Shown: positions 34,301 to 45,717 of the stretch, piece by piece
Numbering within the stretch: position 1 is the first letter of the stretch
Layout: every line of letters starts with the position of its first letter
Assembly (NCBI GenBank): GCA_011800155.1
Contig: CM022371.1
Span: 1,302,001-1,366,000, forward strand
Direction: 5' to 3'
Length of the DNA stretch: 64,000 nt
Origin: Flammulina velutipes
Taxonomy: Eukaryota > Basidiomycota > Agaricomycetes > Agaricales > Physalacriaceae
Translations under genes and position numbers: made by a program
The notes under the pieces: model-generated
Databases searched by the model: none
What the model was told of the DNA's origin: nothing
What the model saw: only the letters and a program-made list of their open reading frames with translations

Positions 34301-35005
34301 CTGAGACACAGGTGAGCAATGGAGGAGGGAGGAATTAGGTATACACATACCAGGCTTGTCCAATGGATCATCTGCTTTTGCCTTCCGCCTCATATTCACG
34401 AGTCTAGGAAGGGACTTGAGTTCCCATGGGAAGACATCCAGGACGGTTTTCCTCTCGCGGCCGCTTGCAAATCGAGACACGCTGTTGTAGAGTTTGAGGG
34501 ACGATAAAATCAAGTCATGGGTTGCGCCGCCGATGTAGCCTTTTAACACGCGTGTGTACGTGGGCTCCAGTAGTTTTTTGGCTATGGGGTGGCCGTGGGT
34601 GTGGTATGGATAGTGGGTCGTCAAAAGATTCAAGAGGGCAGCGAGAACGGAGAGAATGACAGAGATGAATGCTGTTTGGCGCTGCGGGACAATAATTGGC
34701 AATCAATCTGCTTAAAACACAATGTACGCACTGGTTCAGCATTTTCCCATAGTGTGAATAGCTCGTGGGCTCCGGGAGAGGCGATAAGCCATTGCTGGGC
34801 GAGGATCAGTCTGCTGTCCTGCGGAGGAAGGGGCTGATTGAGGTTGAAGGAGAGTTGGTTTCGAAGAAGGACGAGGGCTTGGAAAACATTAGGAAATGGT
34901 AGGAAAGTGAAAGGATTGCATGCCTTTTGTCAAGGCGTCGACATCCTGGTTTTTAAGAGCGGCCTTGACTTGTTCGCCCGACGCGTAGACATGACCGGCG
35001 CTCAT
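28362..35005 (-). CDS. URB1: nucleolar pre-ribosomal-associated protein URB1/NPA1
   Basis: A long helical-repeat protein of roughly 2,000 residues in more than ten exons. Start ATG 35003-35005 (MSAGHVYASGEQVKAALKNQDVDALTK). The N-terminal Npa1 domain is visible: LILAQQWLIASPGAHELFTLWE, LLTTHYPYHTHGHPIAKKLLEP, WELKSLPRLVNMRRK, HRDAFITIFKGMHQDPYTVIRKILE and ICTHPGTGVCFKDNGWYPR. The middle is alpha-helical repeat without strong motifs. The C-terminal Urb1 domain includes LSLASRVILRLSMCP and WDFLTSRLLVWR, ending at 28362. URB1 acts early in 60S ribosomal subunit assembly. Only 29 bp separate its start from that of GPI18. Confidence 0.9.
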
Positions 35006-35034
35006 GAAAAAATGAAGAAAGGTCAGCTGACGTC
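35006..35034. promoter_or_regulatory. 29-bp bidirectional spacer with TGACGTCA (CRE/ATF) site
   Basis: Start codons of URB1 (-) and GPI18 (+) are 29 bp apart. The palindrome TGACGTCA lies at 35028-35035, its last base being the A of the GPI18 ATG. bZIP factors of the ATF/CREB class bind this sequence. Direction-neutral placement would let one factor act on both genes; that is inference. Confidence 0.55.
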
Positions 35035-36169
35035 ATGCAGACCCTTACTCTCATTCTTCTCACTCTTCTTGCGCGCGCATTTGTGTTTTCGCTCGCCACA
35101 CTTTGCGCGTCGTGGCTGCCATCCTTCGACTCGTCCGCAGGAAAAGACGTGTTTACGCGCTGGGATGTCGTTCACTTTGCCCACATTGCACAGTCTGGCT
35201 ACACCTTTGAGTATGAGTGGGCATTTCTGCCGGGCGTACCCATGCTCCTGCGCTACCTTCCAACACCAATATTTCATCTTTTGAGCGTCGCCGTAGACGT
35301 CGGATCCACCATCTCGCTCTATGACCTATCGTTGGAAGTTCTCAAGGAAGAACGCGTCGCAGCTCTCGCGACGCTCTTGAGTCTGCTGCCCAGCAGTCCC
35401 GCAACGCTCAGACTGGCACCATACAACGAGCCCTTCTTTGCTTTTCTGTCATACAGAGGTACGCTTTCCATCCCATCTCTCCGGTCCCTACTAACAGTCC
35501 ACAGGCATCCTCCACTGCCAACGGAAGCAATACCTCGCTGCCACAGCCTACTTCACCTTGGCCGGCCTCTTCAGATCAAACAGCATCCTACTCGGTGGAT
35601 TCCTCCTATGGGGAATGCTTGTCGCCCCATTCCTCTCTGGAAAATCCATCCAGCTGTCCGCCCCGCTTTATGTAGCTCCCATTTTCCTCCCCTTCCTCGG
35701 CCACAACGCCGCTGCCTACCTCAGCTTCTGCACCTCAGATAACGCACCCCAATGGTGCACACATACCATTCCATCCATATACTCCCACGCCCAAAAAACC
35801 TATTGGGGCGTCGGCTTTCTCTCCTACTTCACGGTGGCGCAACTCCCGAACTTCATCATCGCCGCCCCACCCATCCTTCTCATCTATGGATTCGCCATAT
35901 CCCATATCCGCCAATCATCTACGCGTCCGTTTCGCTCTCGCACACTGACGCCTCACGTCATTCATGCCGTCGTTCTCACAACCACGCTCGTATTCTCTGC
36001 GCACACTCAAATCGTGCTGCGGCTAGCGTCTTCGATGCCGGTCACGTACTGGGCTGCTGCGTGGCTGGTCATGTACCATCCAAAACTCGGTTATGCTTGG
36101 GTTGCGTGGAGTATCGTGTGGGGTACGATTAGCATTGTGCTGTGGGCTACGTTTCTCCCTCCGGCCTAG
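35035..36169 (+). CDS. GPI18: GPI mannosyltransferase 2 (PIG-V / Gpi18)
   Basis: Two exons, 35035 to ~35459 and ~35505 to 36169. A polytopic ER membrane enzyme adding the second mannose to the GPI anchor. Motifs: N-terminal hydrophobic signal-anchor LILLTLLARAFVFSLATL, then the PIG-V signature FTRWDVVHFAHIAQSGY with YEWAFLPGVPMLLRYL, LRLAPYNEPFFAFLSYRG, LAATAYFTLAGLFRSNSIL, LPNFIIAAPPILLIYGF, and VYHPKLG-like C-terminal helices ending SIVLWATFLPPA. Membrane segments recur along the whole length. The luminal acidic residue in RWD is the family's probable catalytic site. Confidence 0.92.
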
Positions 36170-36511
36170 TAAGTAGGGATCAGTGTATTACTATGGAGCG
36201 AATTAGTATGCCAAATATGTTTTAGTATCTCAAGGACATCAGCAAATTTACTGAAGACTACGAGCCCGTTCCAGATTTAGATTCAAAAAATTGGGCGCCA
36301 CACTCCAGCCACGACACTCCTGTACAATAAGAGCATTTGATTATCATCAAAACAGGTCGTACGCATCTCTATAAAACAAAGCAGTATTCATCAAACCAAC
36401 AACGTAGAGATGAGGCAGTTAACGTTCGCCCCCTGGGGAAGGGATAAATTAGTCGAGTATACATGTACACCTCTCATTCGGGTCATATAAAGATAATCAC
36501 AACAAATACTT
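36170..36511. other. convergent intergenic region, no gene seen
   Basis: 342 bp between the GPI18 stop and the stop of the GAR-domain gene. AT-rich; holds two 3' UTRs. No other feature recognised. Confidence 0.45.
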
Positions 36512-39500
36512 TTACGGCCTCCACACAGAGTTCCGAATGGGAGTAGAGGGTGGTATTGTCCGTGAGCGTATAGGCGCCTTTGACGGAGTAGCAGGGCGTA
36601 TGGCAAAGGGAGACTCTGGTTCCGCGCGACGCATGAACTGCAATGGCGTCAATGGGGAGCCTTTGGACGACGGGGTCGAGCGGAGGGAACGAGGACTGTG
36701 CCCTGAAGGGGTGGATAGAGCAAAAGAAGGCAGGAAAGACCCCCTCGGTTCGGGGGTGCGAGGCGGGTGTGGCGGGGACCCCGCACTGCTAGCGATCTCA
36801 ACAGCTTCCGCTAACGTCGCCGAACTTATCCAGCGCTCCTCCCGAGCGCCAGTCTTCGGTGAATCTGGCATCAAGCGGAAGCTGTCCGCGAAGTGACCTC
36901 GGATGAACCTAAGTTGAAAAGCGTCAATTGACGTCGTACATGCAAAGCGATGAATAGAGACTCACTTGGACAGTTCTTGCCACCCACCTCCCACTCTAAC
37001 CATAACAGTCTGCGAACGCAGTATCCGACAAAAGCATAACCGCGGGTCTTGATCACCAATCCAATATTTCCCGCTCTGATCTTTCCAGCTGCCACTTACA
37101 CCCTCGACGTTAATCCCCACAGGAAGATTATTCACAACGTCCCCAACCGCGACATCGAGCTTGCTCTTCGGATTGGCGACGTACGTTTTCCTAGGAATCA
37201 CCGCCTTGCGCGGCGGGGTAGAGCGCGGGAGGGACATTCGGGGTGCGCGTGACCACGAAGAGGTAGATGTAGACAGCCGGGAACTCGTCATGTTGGAAGT
37301 GGAGGAAAGCTCGGAGATGCTGGGAGAGGCGGTACCACGCCGGAATGTCGGAGTCTGCATGCGGGGAAGTAAAGTAGCCGAGGGTCGGCGGGGTGGTGTG
37401 GCGCTGGGAGTCAAGCTGGTGGTACGTTGCCGCGAAGCGAACGTCGATCCATATACAGAGAAGCCAATAGGCCCAGATGCCGATCGTGACGATGAAATAG
37501 ACATCCTGCTAGGTGTTCGTTCGCTCGAGGTGGACACTGTCCGTCGCGATGGAGAAGGAACTGCTAAGCCTCCACGTCCGCGAGAAGACACAGACAAGTT
37601 GGCATAGGTACCTGATTTCCTGTGGGTTGGTCCACCAAGGACCTTCGGTGGCGGCATGTTGCTCAGAGAAGTACGACTGTTCCTACCAGATACAGTAGAC
37701 GTACGGCTGTTTCTTCCGGTACTAGGACCAGAGCTAAGCGTAGCACTGCTCGGTCGTGATTTCTTGCCACTGATCCGATCCTGCGCCATATCCTGCAGTT
37801 CACTCCAAGTCTGCAGTACGCGCTGGTGCTCGGAAGATGCCCGGGGATCATCGGAAACAGCACGAAATGCCGTCCCGAGGAGGTCCATGGAAGCTTTGGT
37901 AAAAGCAAGTCGTCCTTTCATCTGTTCGTCGGCTGATTGGGATACATCTGGCTGGTAGGATGTAGAAAGAGGTCCAACAGGTATACTCGGGAAACTGTCA
38001 ATGTGTTCCAATAGATCGCTGAGTGCGGCGTCGCATGCAACTATCGCATCGGTCAACGCCGCGAGAGCACGCAACCGTTCCATGGAATCGATAGACACGT
38101 CAACTTCGTGTTTCAGCGAGTCCAACTCCACCTGTGCGGATTGGTCGTTGATGGTGAGAGGCAATAGAGAGACCTCTTTGCATATCGCCACGAACTCTCC
38201 ATTGAGATTCTCCAGTTCCTCACTCGTCGGCAAGGCAGCAGACGCAGCGGTGGCACGAGATAAGGTAACAAGACTCATGGCACGAATCCGTTTACGAAGG
38301 TTCAAAATGCGCACTTGCAGGTCGATAATCTCCTGCGACTTGTGTTGATGCATGTCTGACGTGTTGAGTTTGAGGCCAAAGACATCTGGACAGAGACAAG
38401 ATGATCAATAAGAATTTCGCCTCCACACTAAAAAGACATACCTTCCGTGGACGACTCATCTTTAGTCGGAAAGGCCATTGGCTTGGCTTGCGCATCAGCT
38501 TCAGCTTGCAAGCGAGATTGAAGTTCCTGAGCTATCCGATCAGCCTGAACTTGACGTTCCGCAGCTAGCTCATCCTCTGCCCGCCGCAATTTCATCTGCA
38601 TCGCCTGCTTCTCCAGTTCCAAAGCCTCCAGATTCCTTTGTTCCTCCGACCGTCTCGCATTCTCAGCCTTTTCACGCTCCCGTTCCAATTGTCTAGTTTT
38701 CTCTTCGGCGAGAAGACGCTCAGATTCCAGTCGAGCTCGTTCGGATTCTTCAGCCTTCATTCGAGCCTGCCGCTCTTCTTCAGCTTTCTGCACCTCTAGA
38801 GCTAATACCCGCGCCTCTTCCTCTCTCTGTCTCTGAATAGCCTCTTCAGCTAAACGCTCCTGCTCCGCTTTGATTTGTGCTGCCTCGGCAAGTCGAAGCT
38901 CCTCAAGTCTTTTGGACTCAAGTCGCTGAGCATCAACAACCGACTTCAATAAAGTCTTCACCTGTTCGTCCCAGGTCGCAAACCGAAGCTCCGCGTCATC
39001 CTGTCTTCTCTGACGAGAGAGGAAAAGACTTTCGTGGACGGCAGGATCGTGAACTCCGGGCGAATCACTCATTTCGCGCAGGAGGTCACGAGTAGGTGAG
39101 AAGGATTGACTGATGCGCCGGCGTAACGTCTGTGAGTGGGTTTCGACATCCGTAACGAGCCGAGTGAGCGCGGCATGCAGCTCCTCTTCTCCAGCAATGT
39201 TCTGCTGTGCAACTTTAAGCCCAGAAAGCTGCTGAGACGCATCCGTCAAGCCAGCCACAGTCGTAGCCAAACAATCATCCACCTCCCTAGCCAGCCGTGT
39301 CAGACCGAGATGATTGGTTTTCTGCTCCAGACCACGCAGATCGCCATTGAGCCTCATTGCAAAGTCGTTACAATCGTGTCGTACCGCATCGTCCAGCGAG
39401 CGAGGAATGGCGGTGTGGTCGTCGTGAATGGTGGTGTCGTTAGATGGAGCATGGGCTAGGTGTTCGCTGGACGGCGAGGATTTGTGGGTACGTTCGATGA

Positions 39501-41969
39501 ATTGGACGCGAGTGGGTAGGAGGTTGATGAATGATAGGACGTCTGTGCGAAGCTTGTCGTGAGACGCAGCGAGCTCCGTCTGAGCCTCTTCGAATGCAGC
39601 GGGATCCGACAGATCTTGCATCGCAGAGTCATATCGCACTTTGAGGTCCTCGATATGCATCCGCCAGGCGTCCACTTCGTCCTTGATACTCTGCATCGCT
39701 GCAGACTGAGTTTGGATGGAAGTGAGTAAGGTCATGTTTTGCCGTGCGCGATGCACTAAATCGTTCAACGCATCGTATGAGCCGCGGAGCGAGGTATTCA
39801 GAGGTTTCTCGAGACTGTCTAGGAGGGCAAGTAGGGGTGTGTGGATAGTTCGAGTGATTGTCGCAGCGGCATCGTCAATTTGTTGTTGGAAGTCTGTGTT
39901 GAGCGGCAACGCGGGCAAGGGAATGGAAGGTGGACTTTCAGGTGTTGGAGGTGCACCGTCACGCCTCACAGCCGGTTGCCATCGATGTTGTTCCATAGAA
40001 GTAGCCATATCCTTGATGAGTGCGTGTGTGCTGCTGGTTTGCTGGTCCATGAGCGCCTTCAACCTTCTTGCCTCTCGCATCCGATCCACACGCGCCGAGA
40101 CTTCTCCACGGACACGATCCGCGTTCTCTTGGTGCCTCCTCAATCCCTCCATCACATTGAGCCCATCCTGTCTAAACTCTGGGTCAACGCCCGGTGCCGT
40201 CAACCTCAGCACCGCAGCGGGAAAGGAGCGCAAAAGCTGTGATGTCTCCCTTTTAAGACCATCCAATTCGCGAAATGTGGTGGGCATGAGCGCGAGGAAG
40301 ACAGAATGAGCCGTCACGTTGAGGCAGGCTTCGGACGTCAGATTCGGAGGAGATCCATCCCCATTATCTGCAGGGACCCCAGTTTCCAAACGGTCCACGA
40401 TATCATTGAACTGGGTAGTCAACGCCTTTCCTGATTCCACCAGACTCTCGAAGGCTTTGACGGCTTCGTATCCTGAGCGATAAGCAGCCGCTGCAGCTTC
40501 AGCGGACTTGATTGTCGCTAGGGCTGCAGCTATCTCTGACGACAGATTTTGTATCAGAGTCTGGTTGAAGAGGTGTTGCTCTGGAAATAGGGGATGGACG
40601 GGACAAGGAAAAGTAGATCCACGCGCAGTGGGGTCACCACGTATTGCAAGTCGTTTGCGTAACGTGTCGGCACGAGAAGTGAACGAAAGACTTTGACGAA
40701 CAGTAGGATGCTGAGTCTTTGCAGCATCGATGTCGTCCAGCAAAATCTTGGCGGCCATTTGGTCCTTCACAGTTTCGACGTACGTTTCATCCGCTCTGAA
40801 GGTAGGTGAGCAACACACTCACGCTCCTAACCATGCTTACTCACTTTCGCCACTGCATAACAACGTTCATGACGAACTTTCCAATATGCTCCATATGTGC
40901 AATGCCTTGCTCTTCCAGCCTATCCTGTTCATCAAGAAGCTCTTCTGGAACGGGTCGCCGACTATGGTCAATCAGCTTGTCCAAAATCTTTCCGGCGTTC
41001 GCAATGGAACCATGGCGCAGAGACGTGACGCGCGCGGCGAACTGTGCAGAGTCTCTTGATAATAACTCTGCTTGTGTGAAACGCGCCGTACGCGAGAATC
41101 CAGGAGCCAACAAAACGGCCTCTGAGACGGCTGAAGCCAGCGACGCGGCGGAACCTTTGCGACGAACAGTTAGAGTTGGGCCAAGAGTATTAGTCTCCGC
41201 GGGCTGGGGGGTGTGATCGTAAACCGATGGCGACCAGCGAGCGCGCGTCTCGAGGAAGTTCTTGAGGTCCTGAATGACTTGTCTTCGAGAAACCCAGGAT
41301 GCTATACGACACTCCTCCCAAGTCAACCTAACACCCAGCAAATCCAGGTTCTCTGACCGATCCCGCAGTAGATGAAGCAATTTGTCAAGCTCATAAATAG
41401 TCGTTAACGTGAGTTCAATAAGGTCCGTGTCTTGTGGTGATAAATTCCTCTGAGTGGCAGCTAGTATAGAGAAGGATTGAGATGACCGTGACCGGGGGTA
41501 CATAGGGTTGACGCACCTCTCGTGAATTTACGCAGCTTTTTCAATTCGCCAGTGTCAAATATTTCCGTTTCCTTCTCGATTATTTCGTGTTCGGCGAGCC
41601 ATTGTTGAAGTTGGGGACGGGTAGGAAGGCCTGGGACTTCCTCAGCGGATGAGCGCAGTGCTTCGATACCGACAAACACCTCGATGGCAGGGAGCTTTTC
41701 CAAGAACTGCGAGCGGTCATGAGCGTCGATTGTGACCGCAGCCCGCCCAAGAAACGCACCTTTATCTTCTCCTCAATCCAAGCTTTTCTTTCTATGAATG
41801 TTTGCAATTCGATGACTTGGAGACTGTCTAATGCTTCGCTATCCGGGGAAGTAGGGTGTGTTAAAGTAGTTGGATTGGGACTGGCGACTGGCTCCTTTCC
41901 CTCGTTTGCAAGGACCGTGCCGGACGGCTCGCTGGATGGAATGACGAGGGAAGACGGCACAGATTCCAT
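36512..41969 (-). CDS. giant coiled-coil protein with GAR (GAS2-related) domain
   Basis: Start ATG 41967-41969 (MESVPSSLVIPSSEPSG). About eight exons give some 1,700 residues; the largest exon runs 38428 to ~40800. The N-terminal two-thirds is helical, with spectrin-like stretches (FLEKLPAIEVFVGIEALRSS, KILDKLIDHSRRPVPEELL, ETYVETVKDQMAAKILLDDI). A long Glu/Arg/Ala coiled coil lies near 38480-38900. A Ser/Arg-rich basic region follows. Near the C-terminus is a GAR domain: SKLDVAVGDVVNNLPVGINVE, WKDQSGKYWIGDQDPRLCFC, RVGGGWQELSKFIRGHF. GAR domains bind microtubules in animal GAS2, MACF and related linkers. The tail is Ser/Pro-rich. No calponin-homology domain is visible, so actin binding is not predicted. 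Confidence 0.85.
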
Positions 41970-42229
41970 TGAGGGCCGTTGAAGAGCACGAAAAAGGCGT
42001 CGTTAATGGGTTAAATGAGAGTAGTAAGCAGGTCCAAGCATAATCTGTGCCGTAGGAGCCTCAAGAATGCATGCGTATTACAACGAGGCGCAGACAAAGC
42101 CAAAAGCAAGGGGTCCTTCTCCCACGTGCCCGTCATCGTGACATAACGCTGCAATATCAAAGCTCGTCTCCATTACAATTACACCTAACATACACCGATA
42201 TGTACAGCTCTGCTACCCCAAAGAAATGT

Positions 42230-43356
42230 CTACTTGCCCTCCCCGAGCGTATCTCGCAATCTCCGTGCCATTATTCGGAGACTGTTTGCCTGACCAACGA
42301 AATTACTTAGACCTATTGTCCTGCCCATTTCTTCCATGAAAGCTGCCATCTCCGACAGCAATATCTCTAAAACTTTGAGGGTCGCAAGGTGGCGTTCGCT
42401 TTCCAGTCCGATGAGCTCACTAGCATATCATTACATTGATGGAAACGTACCGTTCATTCGAAGTGGTTGCTGAGGAAACGCCCTCCAGCGTCCCGAGCCT
42501 ACCTCCCAAGGACTTCGTCTCTGTATCAAGCAAACTGGCCAATTCCTTCACCTTCTCCCCCAGTGCATCCACCTTGTGATCGAAGTCCTTCTCCGAGTCG
42601 ACTTCATCCAATCTATGCACCACATCCGCCACTTCAGAACGTATGCCGGCAACTTCTACAGAAAGCTGCTCCGCTGGTAGATGCGTCAAGATTTCCATCT
42701 CCGTGACAGCTCTCTTCAACTCGTCTGCGTCGCGACGCTGCTTGTCTTCCAGCTCCATCAGGCGAGCCTCGACGGTATGTTCTGCCTTGATACGGGCGAA
42801 TAGTTCCGTCACCAAGGTCGTCATACTTTCTTTCATATCACTGTGCTGGGCCTCAGGCGATAGGTCTGGTCGGCTACACAATTGAGAAGAAGATGTGAGA
42901 AGGCGTATTCCATTCAATCGTTACGAAGACATACTCATCACGTCCAATATCATCCTTACGCGTGCCAGACATCGCGTCCAACCTCCCGGTGAGAACGTGC
43001 ATACGGCCATCATGGTCCTTCCAAGCATGCTCAAGAGCACCAATATCTTGGAAGATCGTGTCATAGCGGCGTTGGAGTTGAGTAGAGGTACTACCCATCT
43101 CCGCGCTGTACCTCCTCAGTTCCTCTTGGAGCTTGGACTGTATACGAGCGCTATGTTTCACTTCACGGCGTAGCGAGGTTATGGCCCGTCGGTTCAAGAA
43201 ATAAGGTAGGAGAGCGATCGGAGCAGCTATTGCTGCGAAGATACCGATTCGCGACAGTGTGGAAAGACCTGCTGCAGGTCTGGCGATAAGGACGGGCTCT
43301 TGGGCGAGCGTGTCAGCCGTTGCCCTCTTGTCTGGAAGAGCACTAGGATCCGGCAT
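42230..43356 (-). CDS. single-pass membrane coiled-coil protein
   Basis: Start ATG 43354-43356 (MPDPSALPDKRATADTL). A hydrophobic segment (LSRIGIFAAIAAPIALLPYFL) is followed by a long coiled coil (ITSLRREVKHSARIQSKLQEELRRY and on). One intron near 42880-42930 joins DIGRD to RPDLSPEAQ. A second proposed intron (42420-42450) would be only 31 nt and leads to ELIGLESERHLATLKVLEILL, MAAFMEEMGRTIGL and MARRLRDTLGEGK before the stop at 42230. Without it the protein ends at 42420. The added 62 residues keep the helical pattern, so I include them. Function unknown; the layout suits an organelle-membrane tether. Confidence 0.7.
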
Positions 43357-43658
43357 ATGTTAGGAGGACCCAGTAGTGGCCAATCTAAGAAGAATGGTAT
43401 GAAAGCAGCAGATGATGGTCAATGGTAGGAAGTGAGTTTAGATTAGATCAGCTGACTAACCGCGCCACATTTCGTAATATTAACGCTTTTGTACACTACG
43501 ACAGAGCTTTGGTATCGCGCATGAAGCCTCGACATCTGCGTAGCAGCAAGATGGATGCCCGGTAAAAGCTTTATCAAAGTGACGCGCCGACGCGCGCGCT
43601 TCATTTAGAGGGCAATTGCACGTGACACTACTTTTCTTGCTTTGCTCCGTCGGCGTAA
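43357..43658. promoter_or_regulatory. 302-bp divergent promoter region
   Basis: Between the starts of the coiled-coil membrane gene (-) and the cytochrome-b5-reductase-like gene (+). No gene, repeat or clear factor site recognised. Confidence 0.35.
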
Positions 43659-44689
43659 ATGCTTCGTCGTTACTCTCGACCTCTTCGCATCGCAGGTCTG
43701 GCCGGTATAACAACTGCTTATTTCTTCTATCCTTCTCCCTCAAGAGGAGCTCCTACGAAAGATGACCGACCGCTTGCAGCCACACACTTCACTCCGTCCA
43801 CTGTCATCAGCACCGAAGAATGCGACCCCCAAACACGCCTCATAACGCTCGCTGTTCCTCCGCATTTGATACCAAAGGATACGCAGTTCTTGCCGGTATG
43901 GTCTGTCTTTGTTAAGGACGACGATATCCAGGTGGAGAGGCCGTACACACCGTTGGAGGGCATAGACGAGCGCGGTCATATGAAATTCTGGATTAAGCGC
44001 TATAAGAACGGGGAGGTCGGACGCTGGCTGCATACGAAACGTATAGGCGACCAAGTTGAGTTACGTGGGCCGTTGCAGACGTGGTTATGGGATGATGAGA
44101 AGGAATGGGACGACGTCGTGATGGTCTGTACCGTATACGATTACCGTTCAAGATATACTCATTCAGTGCAGATATCTGGTGGTACCGGCATCACACCTTT
44201 CTATCAACTATTTCACTCATACATCTCACGCAACCCGACGTCAAGGACGCGCTTTACACTGCTCCATTCATCTCGAAACCCCTCCGAACTGCCACCACCA
44301 AGTATAACCAAACCGTTGCTCGCCCACTCCGGTAACAATTTGAAAGTACGATTCTTTGTCGACACGGATGCGGAGACGTCGGTGAACCCAAAGCTAGACG
44401 CGGGTCGCATCGGCAAAGAGACCATTAAGGATATCTTGGGGATGCAGCCATCATGGTGGCAAAAGATCTCTGGGCAATCACCGGGCAAACCCAGCAGAAG
44501 GATTCTCTTTCTAGTCTGTGGTCCCGAACCGTGAGTCCCACAACGAACTCTCCATACCATTCTTGACGCGAAGTTTCCAGCATGATTAGCGCAATGGCAG
44601 GACCGTACGGGCGCAATTACTCGCAGGGCCCAGTAGCTGGGATTCTTGGCGAGCTTGGGTTCTCCTCGAGCGAAGTTCGAAAACTGTAG
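43659..44689 (+). CDS. NADH-cytochrome b5 reductase-like FAD protein
   Basis: Three exons from ATG 43659. The N-terminus (MLRRYSRPLRIAGLAGITTAYFF) is a basic segment plus a membrane anchor, as in mitochondrial forms. FAD-binding motif RPYTPLEGIDERG with FWIKRYKNGEVGRWL, then NAD-binding GGTGITPFYQLFHSY and the terminal CGPEPMISAMAGP. The order and spacing match ferredoxin-reductase-type FAD/NAD domains of cytochrome b5 reductases (yeast Mcr1/Aim33 group). The middle part is more diverged than in Mcr1, so the electron acceptor is uncertain. Introns split it just before ISGGTG and within GPEP. Converges with ARL1. Confidence 0.88.
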
Positions 44690-44780
44690 GTCGGCCAGGA
44701 GCGAATATACATTAATGCTAGATTATAAGTTTCCAGAGCAATTACACGTAGACAGCTGGTGGTATAATGGAGTCCGTGAA

Positions 44781-45640
44781 TCACTTCTTCTGGATTGCGT
44801 TGACAAGCCTACAAAGACATATTAGCTTGGGTATCGTAAAAGAATCAAAAACAGACGCACCAGTCAAGCCCCTCCTCCAGACCTTCGCCTTTCGTAGCAC
44901 AGCTCCCGCGAACACTCCATGGCCTCGACTTTTCGGCGCCGGCGAGTCCCAGCTGTTCGCTAACTTCCTCAGCTTTGAGAGCCCCTTCAACGTCCTGTTT
45001 GTTTGAGAAGACCAACAGAGGAACGCCTTTGAGTTCTTCTTCAGACAGCATGGTGAGCAGTTCGGTGCGTGATGTGGTGAGACGAGCGTGATCCGACGAG
45101 TCAATAACGTAGATGATGGCAGACGTGTTGGGGAAGTAACATCGCCAGTATGGTCTGCAGAGTATGTTCAGTAGGAGGAGCCATGGCCAGTGGGGATGCC
45201 TTGCCGTATGCTTGATTGTCCTCCCAGATCCCAGACTTGGAATTTGATGTTTTTGTACTGCACGAGGTTAATACAAGATTATAGAGGGACGGCGGACATA
45301 CCTCTACAGTCTCCACATTGAATCCAATGGCTGCGAACATTGTTAACGAGCACTACGCCGACGCTTTGCAAAGACCCACTTGGTATCGTCGACACGACTT
45401 CGCCGATCTGGGGGGAGAGTAAGAAGCTGAGATTGCATATGGACAACAGTAGGGATACCTGTAGCCTATATAGTATAGTGGTCTAGAGAGCAATGAGCGA
45501 CGTGAAGCGGTGGGTGCTGACGCGTGACTGACCTTTCCCGCAGAGTCGAGACCGAGCATGAGTATCCGGACGTCCTGGTCTTTGCTCCATCGAACAAGCG
45601 AGGCGAGCGACGTGAAAAGAGATGATATTGAGAGTCCCAT
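44781..45640 (-). CDS. ARL1: ARF-like small GTPase ARL1
   Basis: Start ATG 45638-45640; Gly2 (MGLSISSLF) is a myristoylation site. G motifs: GLDSAGK-TT (P-loop), TIPTIGFNVE (switch 1), VWDLGGQSSIRPYW (switch 2), FSNKQD (G4) and a diverged G5. Specific resemblance to ARL1: LYRLQIGEVV and RCYFPNTSAIIYVIDSSD. ARL1 acts at the trans-Golgi, recruiting GRIP-domain golgins. About six exons with 50-nt introns. The last exon encodes LVNAIQKK. Length is normal, apart from a somewhat diverged stretch (EKSRPWSVRGSCATKGE) before the C-terminal helix. Divergent from the WKF gene, 77 bp between starts. Confidence 0.93.
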
Positions 45641-45717
45641 GTATGCGGTGGTGGTCAAGGGGCAAATGCTTAGAAATTCACAGCCAGGCACCGCCATCTC
45701 TCTTGCCTGCCGCCATC
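45641..45717. promoter_or_regulatory. 77-bp bidirectional promoter, ARL1 / WKF protein
   Basis: Space between divergent start codons. No known factor site is obvious; inferred from position. Confidence 0.35.

Noticed and set aside
39716..40309. 197-residue + frame opposite the GAR-domain gene
   Set aside because: Antisense shadow of a long coiled-coil exon; Ser/Arg-rich composition follows from the opposite strand.
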